Positions 19,468-28,088 of a stretch of 64,000 nucleotides of DNA are shown piece after piece (within the stretch, counting starts at the first letter, position 1; every line of letters begins with the position of its first letter). This stretch comes from Actinomycetota bacterium (GTDB taxonomy: Bacteria; Actinomycetota; Coriobacteriia; Anaerosomatales; PHET01). The stretch is from the NCBI GenBank assembly GCA_029265315.1, contig JAJUJM010000001.1:243463-307462 (forward strand), written 5' to 3'. A program made the position numbers and the translations under genes. The notes beneath the pieces were generated by a model. The model worked only from the letters and a program-made list of their open reading frames with translations. It was not told where the DNA came from and did not search any database.

Positions 19468-20052
19468 TCAGTACTCTCTGTTGCACATGGGGCAGACGAA
19501 GTGGGCCTCGTACCACCCTGGTCGCTTCTGGTCTGGCAGAAGCTCAAGATTGAGCTCGACTTCACAGGCCGGGCACCAGAAGCGACGAACGAGACCGGAG
19601 GCTCCGACGAGTTTGTCGGCGTCAGCCTCGTAGTCACGCAGCAGAACACGGTAGCGGACGTCGTCTGCCTGCTGCGCACCGCGAATCTTCAATACCGCAC
19701 CGACACGCTCAGCGATGTCGATCGGACGGACATCGTTCTTGATCATGTAGTCGATGGCGCCCATGGAGAGACCGGCTTGGATGTCAGAATCCTGGCCGAG
19801 GTTCGAGAGGATGATCACTGGGATGGCCGAGAGCCTCGGGTCCTTCTTGATGAGGTCCATGACCTCCAGGCCGCCCATCTTGGGCATGATGAGGTCCAGC
19901 AGGATGAGGTCCGGCGTATCGGTCCGAAGGACGGAGAGCGCCTCAAGACCGTCGGACGCGGAAAGGACCCTATATCCCTGCTGTGTCAGGCTGTCGCAGT
20001 ACATGCGACGGAGCAGTTCGGTGTCTTCGACGACCAGCACAGTCATCGCCAT
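19468..20052 (-). CDS. CheY-like response regulator fused to a C-terminal zinc ribbon
   Basis: Residues 1-125 form a complete receiver domain: acidic pair Glu9/Asp10, phosphoacceptor Asp53 (LILLDLIMPKMGG), Ser83 and Lys105. A 30-residue helical linker follows. Residues 158-194 carry two CxxC pairs (Cys160/163 and Cys187/190) around a 23-residue loop, a zinc-ribbon-like knuckle, with no classical DNA-binding output domain. GAGG lies seven bases before the ATG. It is 74 bases downstream of the whiG-type sigma gene in the same direction. The kinase partner is not apparent; the GAF protein at 7554-8828 looks inactive. Output could be protein or nucleic-acid binding; function unknown. Confidence 0.8.
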   Translation of the reverse strand: MAMTVLVVEDTELLRRMYCDSLTQQGYRVLSASDGLEALSVLRTDTPDLILLDLIMPKMGGLEVMDLIKKDPRLSAIPVIILSNLGQDSDIQAGLSMGAIDYMIKNDVRPIDIAERVGAVLKIRGAQQADDVRYRVLLRDYEADADKLVGASGLVRRFWCPACEVELNLELLPDQKRPGWYEAHFVCPMCNREY

Positions 20053-20126
20053 GCCGAGACCTCGCTTCCGAGCTCATCATCGCAGGAGCCGCAAGGCGGC
20101 CGCGAAAGGATTTCGACCGAGCGATT

Positions 20127-20906
20127 CTAAGGCATCGTCTGCGCCGCGTGAAGTCGCGCGCGAAGACGCAGGACCGCCTTGGTGTGAAGCTGGCTCACAC
20201 GGGACTCGGTGACCCCAAGAACCTGTCCGATCTCTTTCAGGGTGAGGCCCTCGTAGTAGTAAAGCGCGATGACCGTCTTCTCGCGATCGGGAAGCCTCTC
20301 TATCGCGTCTGCGAGGATCTTCTTGATCTCTGTGCTTTCGAACACGCTGACGGGGTCATCGGCGCGATCGTCGCGAATGCTGCTGATGGCGCTCTGACCG
20401 TCCTCACGGTCTCCGCTCACCCACAGTTCTTCGAAACTGACGACGGACGTGTAACTGAGCTTCGCCAGGATGTCGTGGTATTCGCTCAACGAGACACCGA
20501 GATGAGTGGCGACCTCGGCGTCGGTCGGAACGCGCTTGAGCGAGTTCTCGAGTTCGACGTAGGCCTGTTCGATCTCGCGGGCGCGGGACCTGACCGAGCG
20601 CGGCACCCAGTCCATCGCTCGAAGTTCGTCGATTATGGCGCCTTTGATGCGGGCGATAGCGTAGGTCTCGAACTTGATGGCGCGATCAGGGTCGTACTTC
20701 TCGATGGCGTCTATGAGACCGAAGATCCCGTAGCTGATCAGGTCGGCCGTCTCGACGGTCTGGGGAAGGCTGGCGGCAAGGCGTCCTGCGACGTACTTGA
20801 CCAGCGGGGAGAAGTTCAGGATAAGGGCATCTCGAGCCGCAGTGTCGCACTCGTCCTTGTAGCGTGCCCAAAGGACGGCGACGTCCGCCGTGGGCTCCGA
20901 CCTCAT
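20127..20906 (-). CDS. whiG: RNA polymerase sigma factor, FliA/WhiG (sigma-28) family
   Basis: The 259-residue protein has sigma regions 2 (LVKYVAGRLAASLP, DLISYGIFGLIDAIEKYDP, FETYAIARIKGAIIDELR), 3 (KRVPTDAEVATHLGVS) and 4 (LPDREKTVIALYYYEGLTLKEIG...SRVSQLHTKA). The region 2/3 spacing and DWVPRSVR are typical of the FliA/WhiG group. I chose the ATG at 20906 with AGGGG seven bases upstream. The frame is open 80 codons further, but that part overlaps xerC. Flagellar genes are not in the window, so motility versus developmental use is undecided; the name whiG is used for the actinobacterial context. Confidence 0.85.
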   Translation of the reverse strand: MRSEPTADVAVLWARYKDECDTAARDALILNFSPLVKYVAGRLAASLPQTVETADLISYGIFGLIDAIEKYDPDRAIKFETYAIARIKGAIIDELRAMDWVPRSVRSRAREIEQAYVELENSLKRVPTDAEVATHLGVSLSEYHDILAKLSYTSVVSFEELWVSGDREDGQSAISSIRDDRADDPVSVFESTEIKKILADAIERLPDREKTVIALYYYEGLTLKEIGQVLGVTESRVSQLHTKAVLRLRARLHAAQTMP

Positions 20907-20938
20907 GCGCTGGCCCCTAACAGCAGATAACAGAGGAC

Positions 20939-21874
20939 TCAGGCCCGGGGGTGCGACTTCGAGTGCACGTCCCGCAGCCGTGTCGTACTGACGTGAGTAT
21001 AAATCTGGGTCGTGGACAGGGCAACATGGCCGAGAAGCTCCTGAATGGTCCTCAAGTCGGCCCCAGCTTCCAACAGGTGAGTGGCGAAGGTGTGTCGCAT
21101 CGCGTGCGGGGAGAGGTCGACGGAGGATGCGACCTGTTTGAGCCATCGGCGGAACACTCGGCGGACGCCGTCGGCCGACAGCGGCAGACCTCGAGTCGAG
21201 AGAAAGACCGCTTCTTCCGAGGCTGGCCCCCTTCCCTTGCGCTCGAGTGCCGGTCGGCCATTCGTGAGGTAGTGACGGAGCGTACGGGCCGCAAGGGGGT
21301 GAAGCGGCACAACCCGCTCCTTGGAGCCCTTCCCCATCACCGTCATCTGCCCCTGAGCGAGATCGACGTCGGAGAGTCGGAGTGCGGCGATCTCGCTGAC
21401 TCGGACACCGGTCGCATAGAGCAGTTCGAGCAGTGCCCTGTCGCGCGCCCCGTCAGGGGTGTTGGGGTCCGGCGCGTCGAGCAGCAGCTGGAGGTCGTCC
21501 CGAGGTACGGTCCGGGGAAGGTGCCGGGTGACTCTCGGAGCCTGTAGGACCGTTGAGGGGTCAGACTCGAGGAGGCCCTCGTCAAGGAGGAAAGCGTAGA
21601 AACAGCGTACCGCAGAGAGACGCCTCGCGATGGTCGTTCGCGCGTATCGAGCAGCACTGAGTTCGGCGAGGTACGAGCGAAGTCGTCGATGGTCCGCTTG
21701 GAGTGGGTCGACCTCGTGCCGTGCGGCCCACTGGAAAAAGCCTCTGAGGTCGGATCGGTATGCCCGCACCGTGTGCTGCGACAGCCCTCGTTCCGAGGCC
21801 AGGTGTTCGATGAAACGCGTGGCGAACGAGGAGAGGAGGTCCGCCCGTTCGTCGGGCTGCGAGGCTGGGTTCAT
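20939..21874 (-). CDS. xerC: Tyrosine recombinase XerC/XerD
   Basis: Site-specific recombinase resolving chromosome dimers at dif. The N-terminal SAM-like domain covers residues about 15-105. The catalytic domain has the arginine in YATGVRVSEI, lysine in MGKGSKERVVPL, HAMRHTFATHLLEAG (H-R), the second histidine in LLGHVALSTT, and the nucleophile in QIYTHV. All six catalytic residues are present. It overlaps trmFO by 4 bases and precedes whiG by 32, the Gram-positive trmFO-xerC arrangement. XerC versus XerD cannot be separated by sequence here. A phage integrase is unlikely given the context and length of 311. Confidence 0.93.
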   Translation of the reverse strand: MNPASQPDERADLLSSFATRFIEHLASERGLSQHTVRAYRSDLRGFFQWAARHEVDPLQADHRRLRSYLAELSAARYARTTIARRLSAVRCFYAFLLDEGLLESDPSTVLQAPRVTRHLPRTVPRDDLQLLLDAPDPNTPDGARDRALLELLYATGVRVSEIAALRLSDVDLAQGQMTVMGKGSKERVVPLHPLAARTLRHYLTNGRPALERKGRGPASEEAVFLSTRGLPLSADGVRRVFRRWLKQVASSVDLSPHAMRHTFATHLLEAGADLRTIQELLGHVALSTTQIYTHVSTTRLRDVHSKSHPRA

Positions 21875-23208
21875 CGTTTCCGCACCTCGAACAGGTCGGG
21901 ACGCAAGGCCCGGGCGTTTCGTGCAGAGGTCAGACTTCGGACTGCGTAGGCGTTCTGACGCTCTCGTTTGGCGCGAACGGGAGACGGAAGCGGCGGAAGT
22001 ATCCCGTAGTTGACGTGCATGGGCTGGTAGTGAGTCGTCCCGGGGTCAGTCGCATAGGCGACGAGAGCGCCGAGGACGGAGTCGGCCGGTGGAACGAAGG
22101 GTGGTGCGTCGCTCAGCCGGGCGAACACATTGACCGCGGCCAGAAGTCCGGTCGCTGCGGCTTCGAGGTAGCCTTCCGTGCCAGTGATCTGCCCAGCGAG
22201 CCAGATATCCGGGTTGGACCTGAGGGCGAAGCTCGGGTCCAGAACGCGAGGTGAATCCACGAAGGTGTTGCGGTGCATGACCCCGAAGCGGTGGAACGTG
22301 GCGCGTTCAAGGCCGGGAATCAGACGAAAAACGCGTTCCTGTTCGGGCCAGGTGAGGTTGGTCTGGAAGCCGACCATGTTGTAGGCGGTGGCCGTACGGT
22401 TCTCGGCCCGAAGCTGCACGACCGCCCACGGACGTCTGCCGGTGCGCGGATCCGTGAGGCCAACGGGCTTGAGCGCGCCGAACCTGAGCGCGTCGATGCC
22501 GGTACGCGCTATCTCCTCGATCGGCTGGCAGGCGGCGAACAGTTCCCGACGTTCGAAGTCCTTGGACACGACCCGGTGCGCCCGGATGAGCGCATCGACG
22601 AAACGCTCGTACTCCTCGCGCCCCATCGGAGCGTTGAGGTAGTCACGTCCCTCCCCCTTGCCGTACCGAGAGGCCGGGAAGACGACGCCGTGGTCGAGTG
22701 ATTCAGCCTCAAGTATCGGCGCCGCCGCATCGAAGAAGGCCAGCCGAGTCTCTCCGACCAGGTCGCTCAAGACCGCCTCGAACGCCGGGCTTGTGAGTGG
22801 GCCCGTCGCGATGATCGTCGGACCGGTCGGCAACGAAGTGGCTTGGGCGCGGACCAATGAGATCAGGGGGTGCTGTTCGACGGTTCGGGTGAGTCGTTCG
22901 CTGAACATCCGACGATCGACGGCAAGTGCTGCACCTGCGGGAACAGCGCAGTCTCGAGCAGCCTCAAGGACCCGTGAACCGTACAGCTCGAGTTCCCGCT
23001 TCAAGCAACCCGCAGCTGTTGCGGGGTCGTCGCTCTTCAGGGAATTAGAACAGACCAATTCCGCGAGCAGGTCTGTATGGTGCGCCGGTCCAGAGATGGC
23101 CGGACGCATCTCCATCAAGGTGACATGGACGCCGCGATCGGCCAACTGGAGCGCGGCCTCAGTTCCCGCAAGGCCACCACCGATCACGGTGACTTGGTGT
23201 GGTATCAC
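21871..23208 (-). CDS. trmFO: tRNA m5U54 methyltransferase TrmFO (folate/FAD-dependent)
   Basis: TrmFO methylates U54 of tRNAs using methylenetetrahydrofolate and FADH2. The FAD-binding Rossmann motif VIGGGLAGTEAALQLADRG opens the protein, followed by LMEMRP and the LVCSNSLKSD signature. The NMVGFQTNLTWPEQ region and GTEGYLEAAATG with a glycine-rich C-terminus complete the family pattern (445 residues). The GTG start has AGGAAGGA four bases upstream. It sits directly after dprA; the topA gene that often lies between them is absent. Confidence 0.95.
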   Translation of the reverse strand: MIPHQVTVIGGGLAGTEAALQLADRGVHVTLMEMRPAISGPAHHTDLLAELVCSNSLKSDDPATAAGCLKRELELYGSRVLEAARDCAVPAGAALAVDRRMFSERLTRTVEQHPLISLVRAQATSLPTGPTIIATGPLTSPAFEAVLSDLVGETRLAFFDAAAPILEAESLDHGVVFPASRYGKGEGRDYLNAPMGREEYERFVDALIRAHRVVSKDFERRELFAACQPIEEIARTGIDALRFGALKPVGLTDPRTGRRPWAVVQLRAENRTATAYNMVGFQTNLTWPEQERVFRLIPGLERATFHRFGVMHRNTFVDSPRVLDPSFALRSNPDIWLAGQITGTEGYLEAAATGLLAAVNVFARLSDAPPFVPPADSVLGALVAYATDPGTTHYQPMHVNYGILPPLPSPVRAKRERQNAYAVRSLTSARNARALRPDLFEVRKR

Positions 23209-23256
23209 GAGTTCCTTCCTCGAAAGGACACTGGTGCATGTGGGGCGATTGTATCC

Positions 23257-24141
23257 TCATGGCGCGGATCCGGGGCCGTAGCGGCCGTCGGGATAGCGAG
23301 TGATCGTCCCGGCCGCCTCGAGCTCCCCGAGCCTCCGAACGACGGCCACGATGTCAAGACTGAGCGCTGCGGCCGCGTCATCAGGTCGCATGGGGTCGGC
23401 TGTGAGCGCAGCGAGTAGCGAATCCGCGAGCGGTGCGGCGTCCTCGGGAACCCACGGGTGGTCGGATGCAGGGTGACCAAGAGTGCTGAGCAGGGCATCT
23501 CTCAAGTCCGACGAGTCGGTCACCGGTCTGGCCCCTTGGAGAATCAATCTGTTGCAGCCGCGCGACGTGGGTGAGAAGATCGAACCGGGTACCGCGAGCA
23601 CGTCGCGTCCGGCCGCCAATGCATGGTCTGCTGTCGACAACGTGCCGCTTGGCAGCCCCGCCTCCACCACAAGCACCGCTGCGCTCAACCCGGCGATGAT
23701 CCGGTTTCTCTTGCGGAACATCCATGGTGCGGGAGTGGTGCCCCACGGGTATTCACTGACGATGGCTCCTTCCTCGGCGATTCTCATGAAGAGATCAGCA
23801 GCGGCCCGAGGGTGCAAGACGTCCGGGCCTCCCGCCATGACCGCGACCGTGATGCCGTCGTGCTCGAGAACCGCTCGATGCGCCGCTTGGTCACAGCCGA
23901 TGGCGCCGCCTGATACGACCGGGTACCCGGCGCGTGCCGCCCACGCCGAGAGCATGCGCGTCGCCGTCAGTCCATAAGGGGTCGCCCGTCTCGCTCCGAC
24001 GACCGCAAGTGCCGGAAGCAATGCGTCGGGGTCGCCGAGGACGTACAACCGTTGCGGTGGGTCCGGTATCTCCTTGAGTAACTCGGGATAGTGACGGTCC
24101 TCGATCCGAAGGACGCAGCGTGCGGGTGAAGGGAGTGTCAT
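23257..24141 (-). CDS. dprA: DNA-processing protein DprA
   Basis: DprA binds incoming single-stranded DNA and loads RecA in natural transformation. The extended Rossmann fold shows VVGARRATPYG, VSGGAIGCDQAAH, GGPDVLHP, SEYPWGTTP and FRKRNRIIAGLS. A C-terminal winged-helix-like module (about 225-290) follows. The 294-residue size fits. Its ATG overlaps comM by 4 bases, so the two competence-related genes are coupled. Confidence 0.94.
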   Translation of the reverse strand: MTLPSPARCVLRIEDRHYPELLKEIPDPPQRLYVLGDPDALLPALAVVGARRATPYGLTATRMLSAWAARAGYPVVSGGAIGCDQAAHRAVLEHDGITVAVMAGGPDVLHPRAAADLFMRIAEEGAIVSEYPWGTTPAPWMFRKRNRIIAGLSAAVLVVEAGLPSGTLSTADHALAAGRDVLAVPGSIFSPTSRGCNRLILQGARPVTDSSDLRDALLSTLGHPASDHPWVPEDAAPLADSLLAALTADPMRPDDAAAALSLDIVAVVRRLGELEAAGTITRYPDGRYGPGSAP

Positions 24142-25625
24142 CGGGTATCGGTTCCACGATACGCGAGCGACTCACTGAGATGGTGTGCCAACACCCGGGT
24201 CTCACCATCCATGGCAGCCAGGGTGCGGGCCACTCTGAGCAGGCGCGTGATCGCTCTGCCCGACAGTCTATGGGTCTTCGCTGCACTCTCGATGAACGAC
24301 ATCCCGTTGTGGTCCAGTTGACACTGAGCGAGCAACTCCTGCCCGGACACTCCGGGTGTGTCGCTACCCATCCACTCTTGGAGGAGACCCTTCGCCGCCT
24401 CGACCTGTTGTCGCAGTCGCGCTGACGACATGGCACCGGCCCCCGTGATGATCGACTTGGGGTCAGGCCGATTGACCGTGCACACGATGTCGATCCTGTC
24501 CATCAGCGGGCCGCCGACCCTTCGCTGGTAGCGTTCGACTGCGCTCGGCGGGCAGGTGCAGGGGCGCTCACCGACCCCGAAGTACCCACAGGGGCACGGA
24601 TTCGCTGCTGCCACCAACGTGAACCTGGCGGGGAATGTGAGGCGACCCTCTGCGCGGACCAGGGTCACACAACCGTCCTCCATGGGCTGCCTGAGTGATT
24701 GGAGCGTGGAAGGTGAGAACTCGGGCAGTTCATCGAGGAAGAGGACCCCGTTATGAGCGAGCGATATCTCACCGGGCTTCGCTGGATTGCCGCCGCCGAT
24801 CATTCCGACGGTGGTGGATGTGTGGTGAGGGGCTCTGAATGGCCGCTCAAGCCGGAAAGAGTCGGTCGCATGCAGCAGGCCGGCGACAGAATGGACGACA
24901 GAGGTCTCGAGTCGCTCGCTTGAGCTCAGGGGCGGCATGATCGTCGGGAGTCTCCGTGCGAGCATCGTCTTCCCTGTCCCGGGTGGCCCTGTGAGAAGGA
25001 CGTTGTGTCCCCCGGCGGCGGCGATGCTGAGCGCTCTCACGGCGAAGGATTGCCCCGCGACCTGAGCGAAATCGAGCGTCGTGGGGCGAGCCGAACGTGA
25101 TGAGGGCGTCTGAGGCTCGAGAATCGAGGGACACTCGACCCTGTTGAGCGACTCGATGTGATGAAACGTCAGCCCTTCGATCAAGCGGGTGTCAAGAGAT
25201 GCCAAAGGCCCCGTGAGCGTCTTGTCTGCGGAGCGCGCACAGAGTGCATGCGCCAACATCCCGGACACCTCTCTGAGCCGTCCGTCGAGCGACAGCTCGC
25301 CGACCGCGTATATCGTGCTGAGCCACTCGACCGATATCTGACCGGTCGCGCCGAGAATCCCCAGAGCCATAGGGAGATCGAACCCCGTGCCGTGCTTCCG
25401 AAGAGGGCCAGGCGCGAGGTTGACCACGATCCGCTCATTGGGCAGCGTGAAGCCACACGCCCTCAGTGCAGAACGCACACGTTCGCGCGCCTCTTGGACT
25501 GCGGTGTCGGGCAAACCGACGATGGCGAACGTGGGAAGACCCGGCCCCAGTTCGACCTCTACCTCGACCGGACGCGCCTCCACGCCGATGATCGTGCCCG
25601 TGAGGACGCTGCAACGCCTGATCAT
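24138..25625 (-). CDS. comM: ComM/YifB-family Mg-chelatase-like AAA+ helicase
   Basis: In naturally transformable bacteria ComM is a hexameric branch-migration helicase that extends integration of donor DNA. The N-terminal ChlI-like domain covers residues 1-170 (VGLPDTAVQEARERVRSAL, VNLAPG). The AAA+ core has Walker A TGPPGTGKTMLARRL near 215, sensor motif with FLDELPEFSP (Walker B) near 295, and AAANPCPCGYFG. A C-terminal Mg-chelatase helical domain has GRAITRLLRVARTLA. At 495 residues it is standard. It lies between yraN and dprA with 4-base overlaps on both sides. Confidence 0.94.
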   Translation of the reverse strand: MIRRCSVLTGTIIGVEARPVEVEVELGPGLPTFAIVGLPDTAVQEARERVRSALRACGFTLPNERIVVNLAPGPLRKHGTGFDLPMALGILGATGQISVEWLSTIYAVGELSLDGRLREVSGMLAHALCARSADKTLTGPLASLDTRLIEGLTFHHIESLNRVECPSILEPQTPSSRSARPTTLDFAQVAGQSFAVRALSIAAAGGHNVLLTGPPGTGKTMLARRLPTIMPPLSSSERLETSVVHSVAGLLHATDSFRLERPFRAPHHTSTTVGMIGGGNPAKPGEISLAHNGVLFLDELPEFSPSTLQSLRQPMEDGCVTLVRAEGRLTFPARFTLVAAANPCPCGYFGVGERPCTCPPSAVERYQRRVGGPLMDRIDIVCTVNRPDPKSIITGAGAMSSARLRQQVEAAKGLLQEWMGSDTPGVSGQELLAQCQLDHNGMSFIESAAKTHRLSGRAITRLLRVARTLAAMDGETRVLAHHLSESLAYRGTDTR

Positions 25626-26002
25626 GTCGCATCCGGACCGACGACGAATGCGGCCCTATGGTGCCGCAGAAGCGCGCGGTCCGCGGCGATGACGAGCAGT
25701 GAGATCACGTCGAAGCGTATTGACGCGTCGGTGTGACCGGCGTACTGCATGTACGCCGCTGCGAGTCGGGCATACCTGCGACGCTTGGCGGGAGTCACAG
25801 CCTCATCAGGAGTGCCCTTGGCTGGAGTCCTTCGTGTCTTGACCTCACAGAGCACCAGCGTGGTGCCGTCAAGGGCCACGATGTCAACCTCGCCTGCAGG
25901 GCATCGCCAATTCCGCTCCACGATCGCGTAGCCCTGTCGCTCAAGAAACGCGGCCGCTGCGTCCTCTCCACGGTCACCGAGCTTTCGACTTTCCATGGTC
26001 AT
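25622..26002 (-). CDS. YraN/UPF0102 family endonuclease-like protein
   Basis: This 126-residue protein has the restriction-endonuclease-like core of the UPF0102 family: GERAA-like GDRGEDAAAAFLE, then NWRCPAGEVDIVALDG and LVLCEVKTR, giving the E...D...ExK acidic/lysine site. Its cellular task is not established. I chose the ATG at 26002 because GGAGGT lies seven bases upstream, instead of the ATG ten codons earlier. The rnhB-yraN-comM-dprA order is the common one in Gram-positive and actinobacterial genomes. Confidence 0.9.
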   Translation of the reverse strand: MTMESRKLGDRGEDAAAAFLERQGYAIVERNWRCPAGEVDIVALDGTTLVLCEVKTRRTPAKGTPDEAVTPAKRRRYARLAAAYMQYAGHTDASIRFDVISLLVIAADRALLRHHRAAFVVGPDAT

Positions 26003-26091
26003 GTCGACCACCTCCCGCACCGACGATCGCACAGGGGACTTGCCGGGTCCTTGCCGGCGTCTAACCGGGGCGAGGAGGTAGCCGCCGTGAG

Positions 26092-26880
26092 CTAGAAGAG
26101 GCGGTCGGTGCCTACACCGAGAGTGAAGCTACGCCGGTGTACTGGAGAAAGCCCGAATGTGCGTATTCGCTCGAGGTGTTCGGCGGTGCCGTACCCTTTG
26201 TGGACCTCGAACCCGTACTGAGGATGGAGATGCGCCAATTCGCACATGTAGGCGTCTCGCTCCACCTTGGCGATGATGGATGCCGCGGCCACAGCGGCCA
26301 CTCGACGGTCTCCACCGACCACTGCGGACTCCACGGGGAACAGTCCCATGGGCCTACCGTCGACGATGACGTGATCGACGTGCGTGGCCAGCGCCTCCAC
26401 CGCCGCTTGCATCGCCCGCCTGAGCGTGGCGGACAGTCCATCTCTGTCGACATCGGACGCAGGAAGGTGGACGACGGCGCAAGCCACTGCGACTGACCGT
26501 ATGCGAGCCGCCAGTTCTTGACGGCGTTGCGGGGACAGTCGCTTGCTGTCATCGAGGCCACTGATTCTGGGCGAAGCAGGCAGTATGCACGCCCCCACCG
26601 TGAGTGGCCCGGCCACCGCGCCGCGTCCGCATTCGTCGACTCCGGCGATCATTGCAGCCCCAGCGTGTCGAAGCTCTGACTCCATTCGGTAGAGCTCTTC
26701 GATCCTGTTCGCCTCTGCCTGCTTCGAGCGAAGCCGACGACGGGCCGCGGCGACTTCGGACTGAACACCAGGCCGAGGGTCATCGTCGTACGCACCGACG
26801 AGTTCGGCGAGGCGAGCACCTGACGCCTCTCGAAACAGACGTCTCACGGCCGAGACGCTGAGCTCAGAGATGTCGCGCAC
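26092..26880 (-). CDS. rnhB: Ribonuclease HII
   Basis: RNase HII cleaves RNA in RNA-DNA hybrids and excises single ribonucleotides from DNA. The catalytic set is visible: Asp-Glu in GVDECGRGAVAGP near residue 82, the third aspartate near VIVDGRP, and the later acidic residue, along with LDDSKRLSP. About 70 N-terminal residues precede the core, a helical extension found in many Gram-positive enzymes. The GTG start has GGGGG eight bases upstream. The gene follows rplS across a terminator. Confidence 0.95.
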   Translation of the reverse strand: MRDISELSVSAVRRLFREASGARLAELVGAYDDDPRPGVQSEVAAARRRLRSKQAEANRIEELYRMESELRHAGAAMIAGVDECGRGAVAGPLTVGACILPASPRISGLDDSKRLSPQRRQELAARIRSVAVACAVVHLPASDVDRDGLSATLRRAMQAAVEALATHVDHVIVDGRPMGLFPVESAVVGGDRRVAAVAAASIIAKVERDAYMCELAHLHPQYGFEVHKGYGTAEHLERIRTFGLSPVHRRSFTLGVGTDRLF

Positions 26881-26907
26881 CCGTCATGCCCCCGTGAGAA
26901 ACAGACA

Positions 26908-26941
26908 GCGAGGCCGGACGATGTGCGCCGGCCCCGCTCGC
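26908..26941 (-). terminator. Intrinsic terminator after rplS
   Basis: A GC-rich stem built on GGCCGG/CCGGCC with extended, slightly bulged GCGAG/CTCGC flanks and a 10-base loop lies about 40 bases after the rplS stop. On the minus strand it is followed by TGTCTGTTTCTC, a moderately T-rich tract. It separates rplS from rnhB. Confidence 0.6.
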
Positions 26942-26978
26942 GGATCTGGACAACATGGATGCGCGCGGCAGTGTGGAC

Positions 26979-27323
26979 CTAGAAGCCCTTCTCCTTCAGG
27001 CGCGCCGCCTTCCCGACCTTGTCACGCAGGAAGTAGAGCTTCGACCTGCGAACCTTGCCGTGCGAGACTATCTCGACCTTGTCGATCTTCGGAGAGTGCA
27101 CGGGGAACGTGCGCTCGACGCCGACGCCGAAGCTCATCTTGCGTACGGTGAAGGTCTCTCTGTTCGACGAGCCGTGGCGACGGGTGACGACACCCTGGAA
27201 CACCTGCGTGCGCTCGCGGTTCCCTTCGATGATCTTGTAGTGGACCTTGACGGTGTCGCCCACTTGGAAGCGCGGCAGGTCCTCGCGGATCTGCTGCTGC
27301 TCAATGGCGCGGATGATATTCAT
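26979..27323 (-). CDS. rplS: 50S ribosomal protein L19
   Basis: L19 lies at the 30S/50S interface. The 114-residue protein shows the full family pattern: [16 protein letters not shown], the [14 protein letters not shown] loop, [21 protein letters not shown], and the basic C-terminus [20 protein letters not shown]. It is flanked by its own promoter and a terminator, so it is probably monocistronic here although it sits in the usual trmD-lepB-rplS-rnhB neighbourhood. Confidence 0.97.
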   Translation of the reverse strand: MNIIRAIEQQQIREDLPRFQVGDTVKVHYKIIEGNRERTQVFQGVVTRRHGSSNRETFTVRKMSFGVGVERTFPVHSPKIDKVEIVSHGKVRRSKLYFLRDKVGKAARLKEKGF

Positions 27324-27390
27324 CGATTCAGGTTCCTGTTCTGCCGTGTTGTGACCGATCGCTGCCCGCCGATGGCAGACGCGAATGGAA

Positions 27391-27420
27391 AGTATAGCCC
27401 AGGGTATGCTTCAGGAGCAA
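27391..27420 (-). promoter_or_regulatory. Promoter of rplS
   Basis: TATACT (27391-27396, 5/6) with TTGCTC (27415-27420, 3/6) at 18-base spacing sits in the 111-base gap between lepB and rplS. The predicted leader is about 60 bases. Confidence 0.5.
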
Positions 27421-27434
27421 CGGCGAATCGAAGG

Positions 27435-28088
27435 TCACCGCAGGGCGCCGAAACGGGTAGGCGGCCAGTACGTCCAGAAGGCGCGTCCACGCACCGTCGA
27501 GACCGGGCGGGGGCCGAAGAAACGGCTGTCGCCGCTGTTGGGACGATTGTCGCCCATGAGCCACACCTGTCCCTCGGGGACGGTGACCGGAAGCGGGACG
27601 GTCCCCTGGACGGTCGGTTTACCATGGACGTACGGTTCGTCCAGGGGCTCGCCGTCGATGTATACGACGTCGTCACGGATGTCCACGGTCTGGCCCGCTG
27701 TGGCGATGACTCGTTTGATGAGTTGTGGGTGTTGGGACATGGGGTCGTCGAACACGACGATGTCACCGACTTGCGGGTCGCGGATGAAACGGTAGGAGAT
27801 CTTCTCCGCGAGAACGCGGTCCTCTTCCATGATGGTTGGTCGCATCGATCCCGTGGGGATCACGAACGGCTGGACGATGAAGGCTTTGATGCCCTGCGCC
27901 AGCGCGAACGCGAGCAGGACGAGAAGCGCCGTCTCCACGAGCCATCGGGCGAAGGATGTCTCGGATCCGCTTTCGTCGGTGTTCGCGGACTCCATGACTT
28001 CACCGAGGGACGACCCCTGTGAGCGCATGCCCTCAGCGATCGCGTCCGCTTCGGAGGGGACCTGGTCTGTGGTGGGTTCGTGCGTCAT
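27435..28088 (-). CDS. lepB: Signal peptidase I (first copy)
   Basis: Type I signal peptidase removing signal peptides at the membrane's outer face. A 47-residue acidic cytoplasmic stretch precedes one membrane helix (about 48-68). The serine nucleophile is Ser81 in IPTGSMRPT and the general base Lys125 in LIKRVIA. The later boxes VWLMGDNRPNSGDSRFFG and the C-terminal GRAFWTYWP are present. It overlaps trmD by 4 bases. A second, clearly different signal peptidase lies at 31698-32267, so the two probably differ in substrate range. Confidence 0.95.
   Translation of the reverse strand: MTHEPTTDQVPSEADAIAEGMRSQGSSLGEVMESANTDESGSETSFARWLVETALLVLLAFALAQGIKAFIVQPFVIPTGSMRPTIMEEDRVLAEKISYRFIRDPQVGDIVVFDDPMSQHPQLIKRVIATAGQTVDIRDDVVYIDGEPLDEPYVHGKPTVQGTVPLPVTVPEGQVWLMGDNRPNSGDSRFFGPRPVSTVRGRAFWTYWPPTRFGALR

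Noticed and set aside
20907-21146. N-terminal extension of the whiG-type sigma gene
   Set aside because: It overlaps xerC and has no sigma motif; the ATG at 20906 has a good ribosome-binding site.
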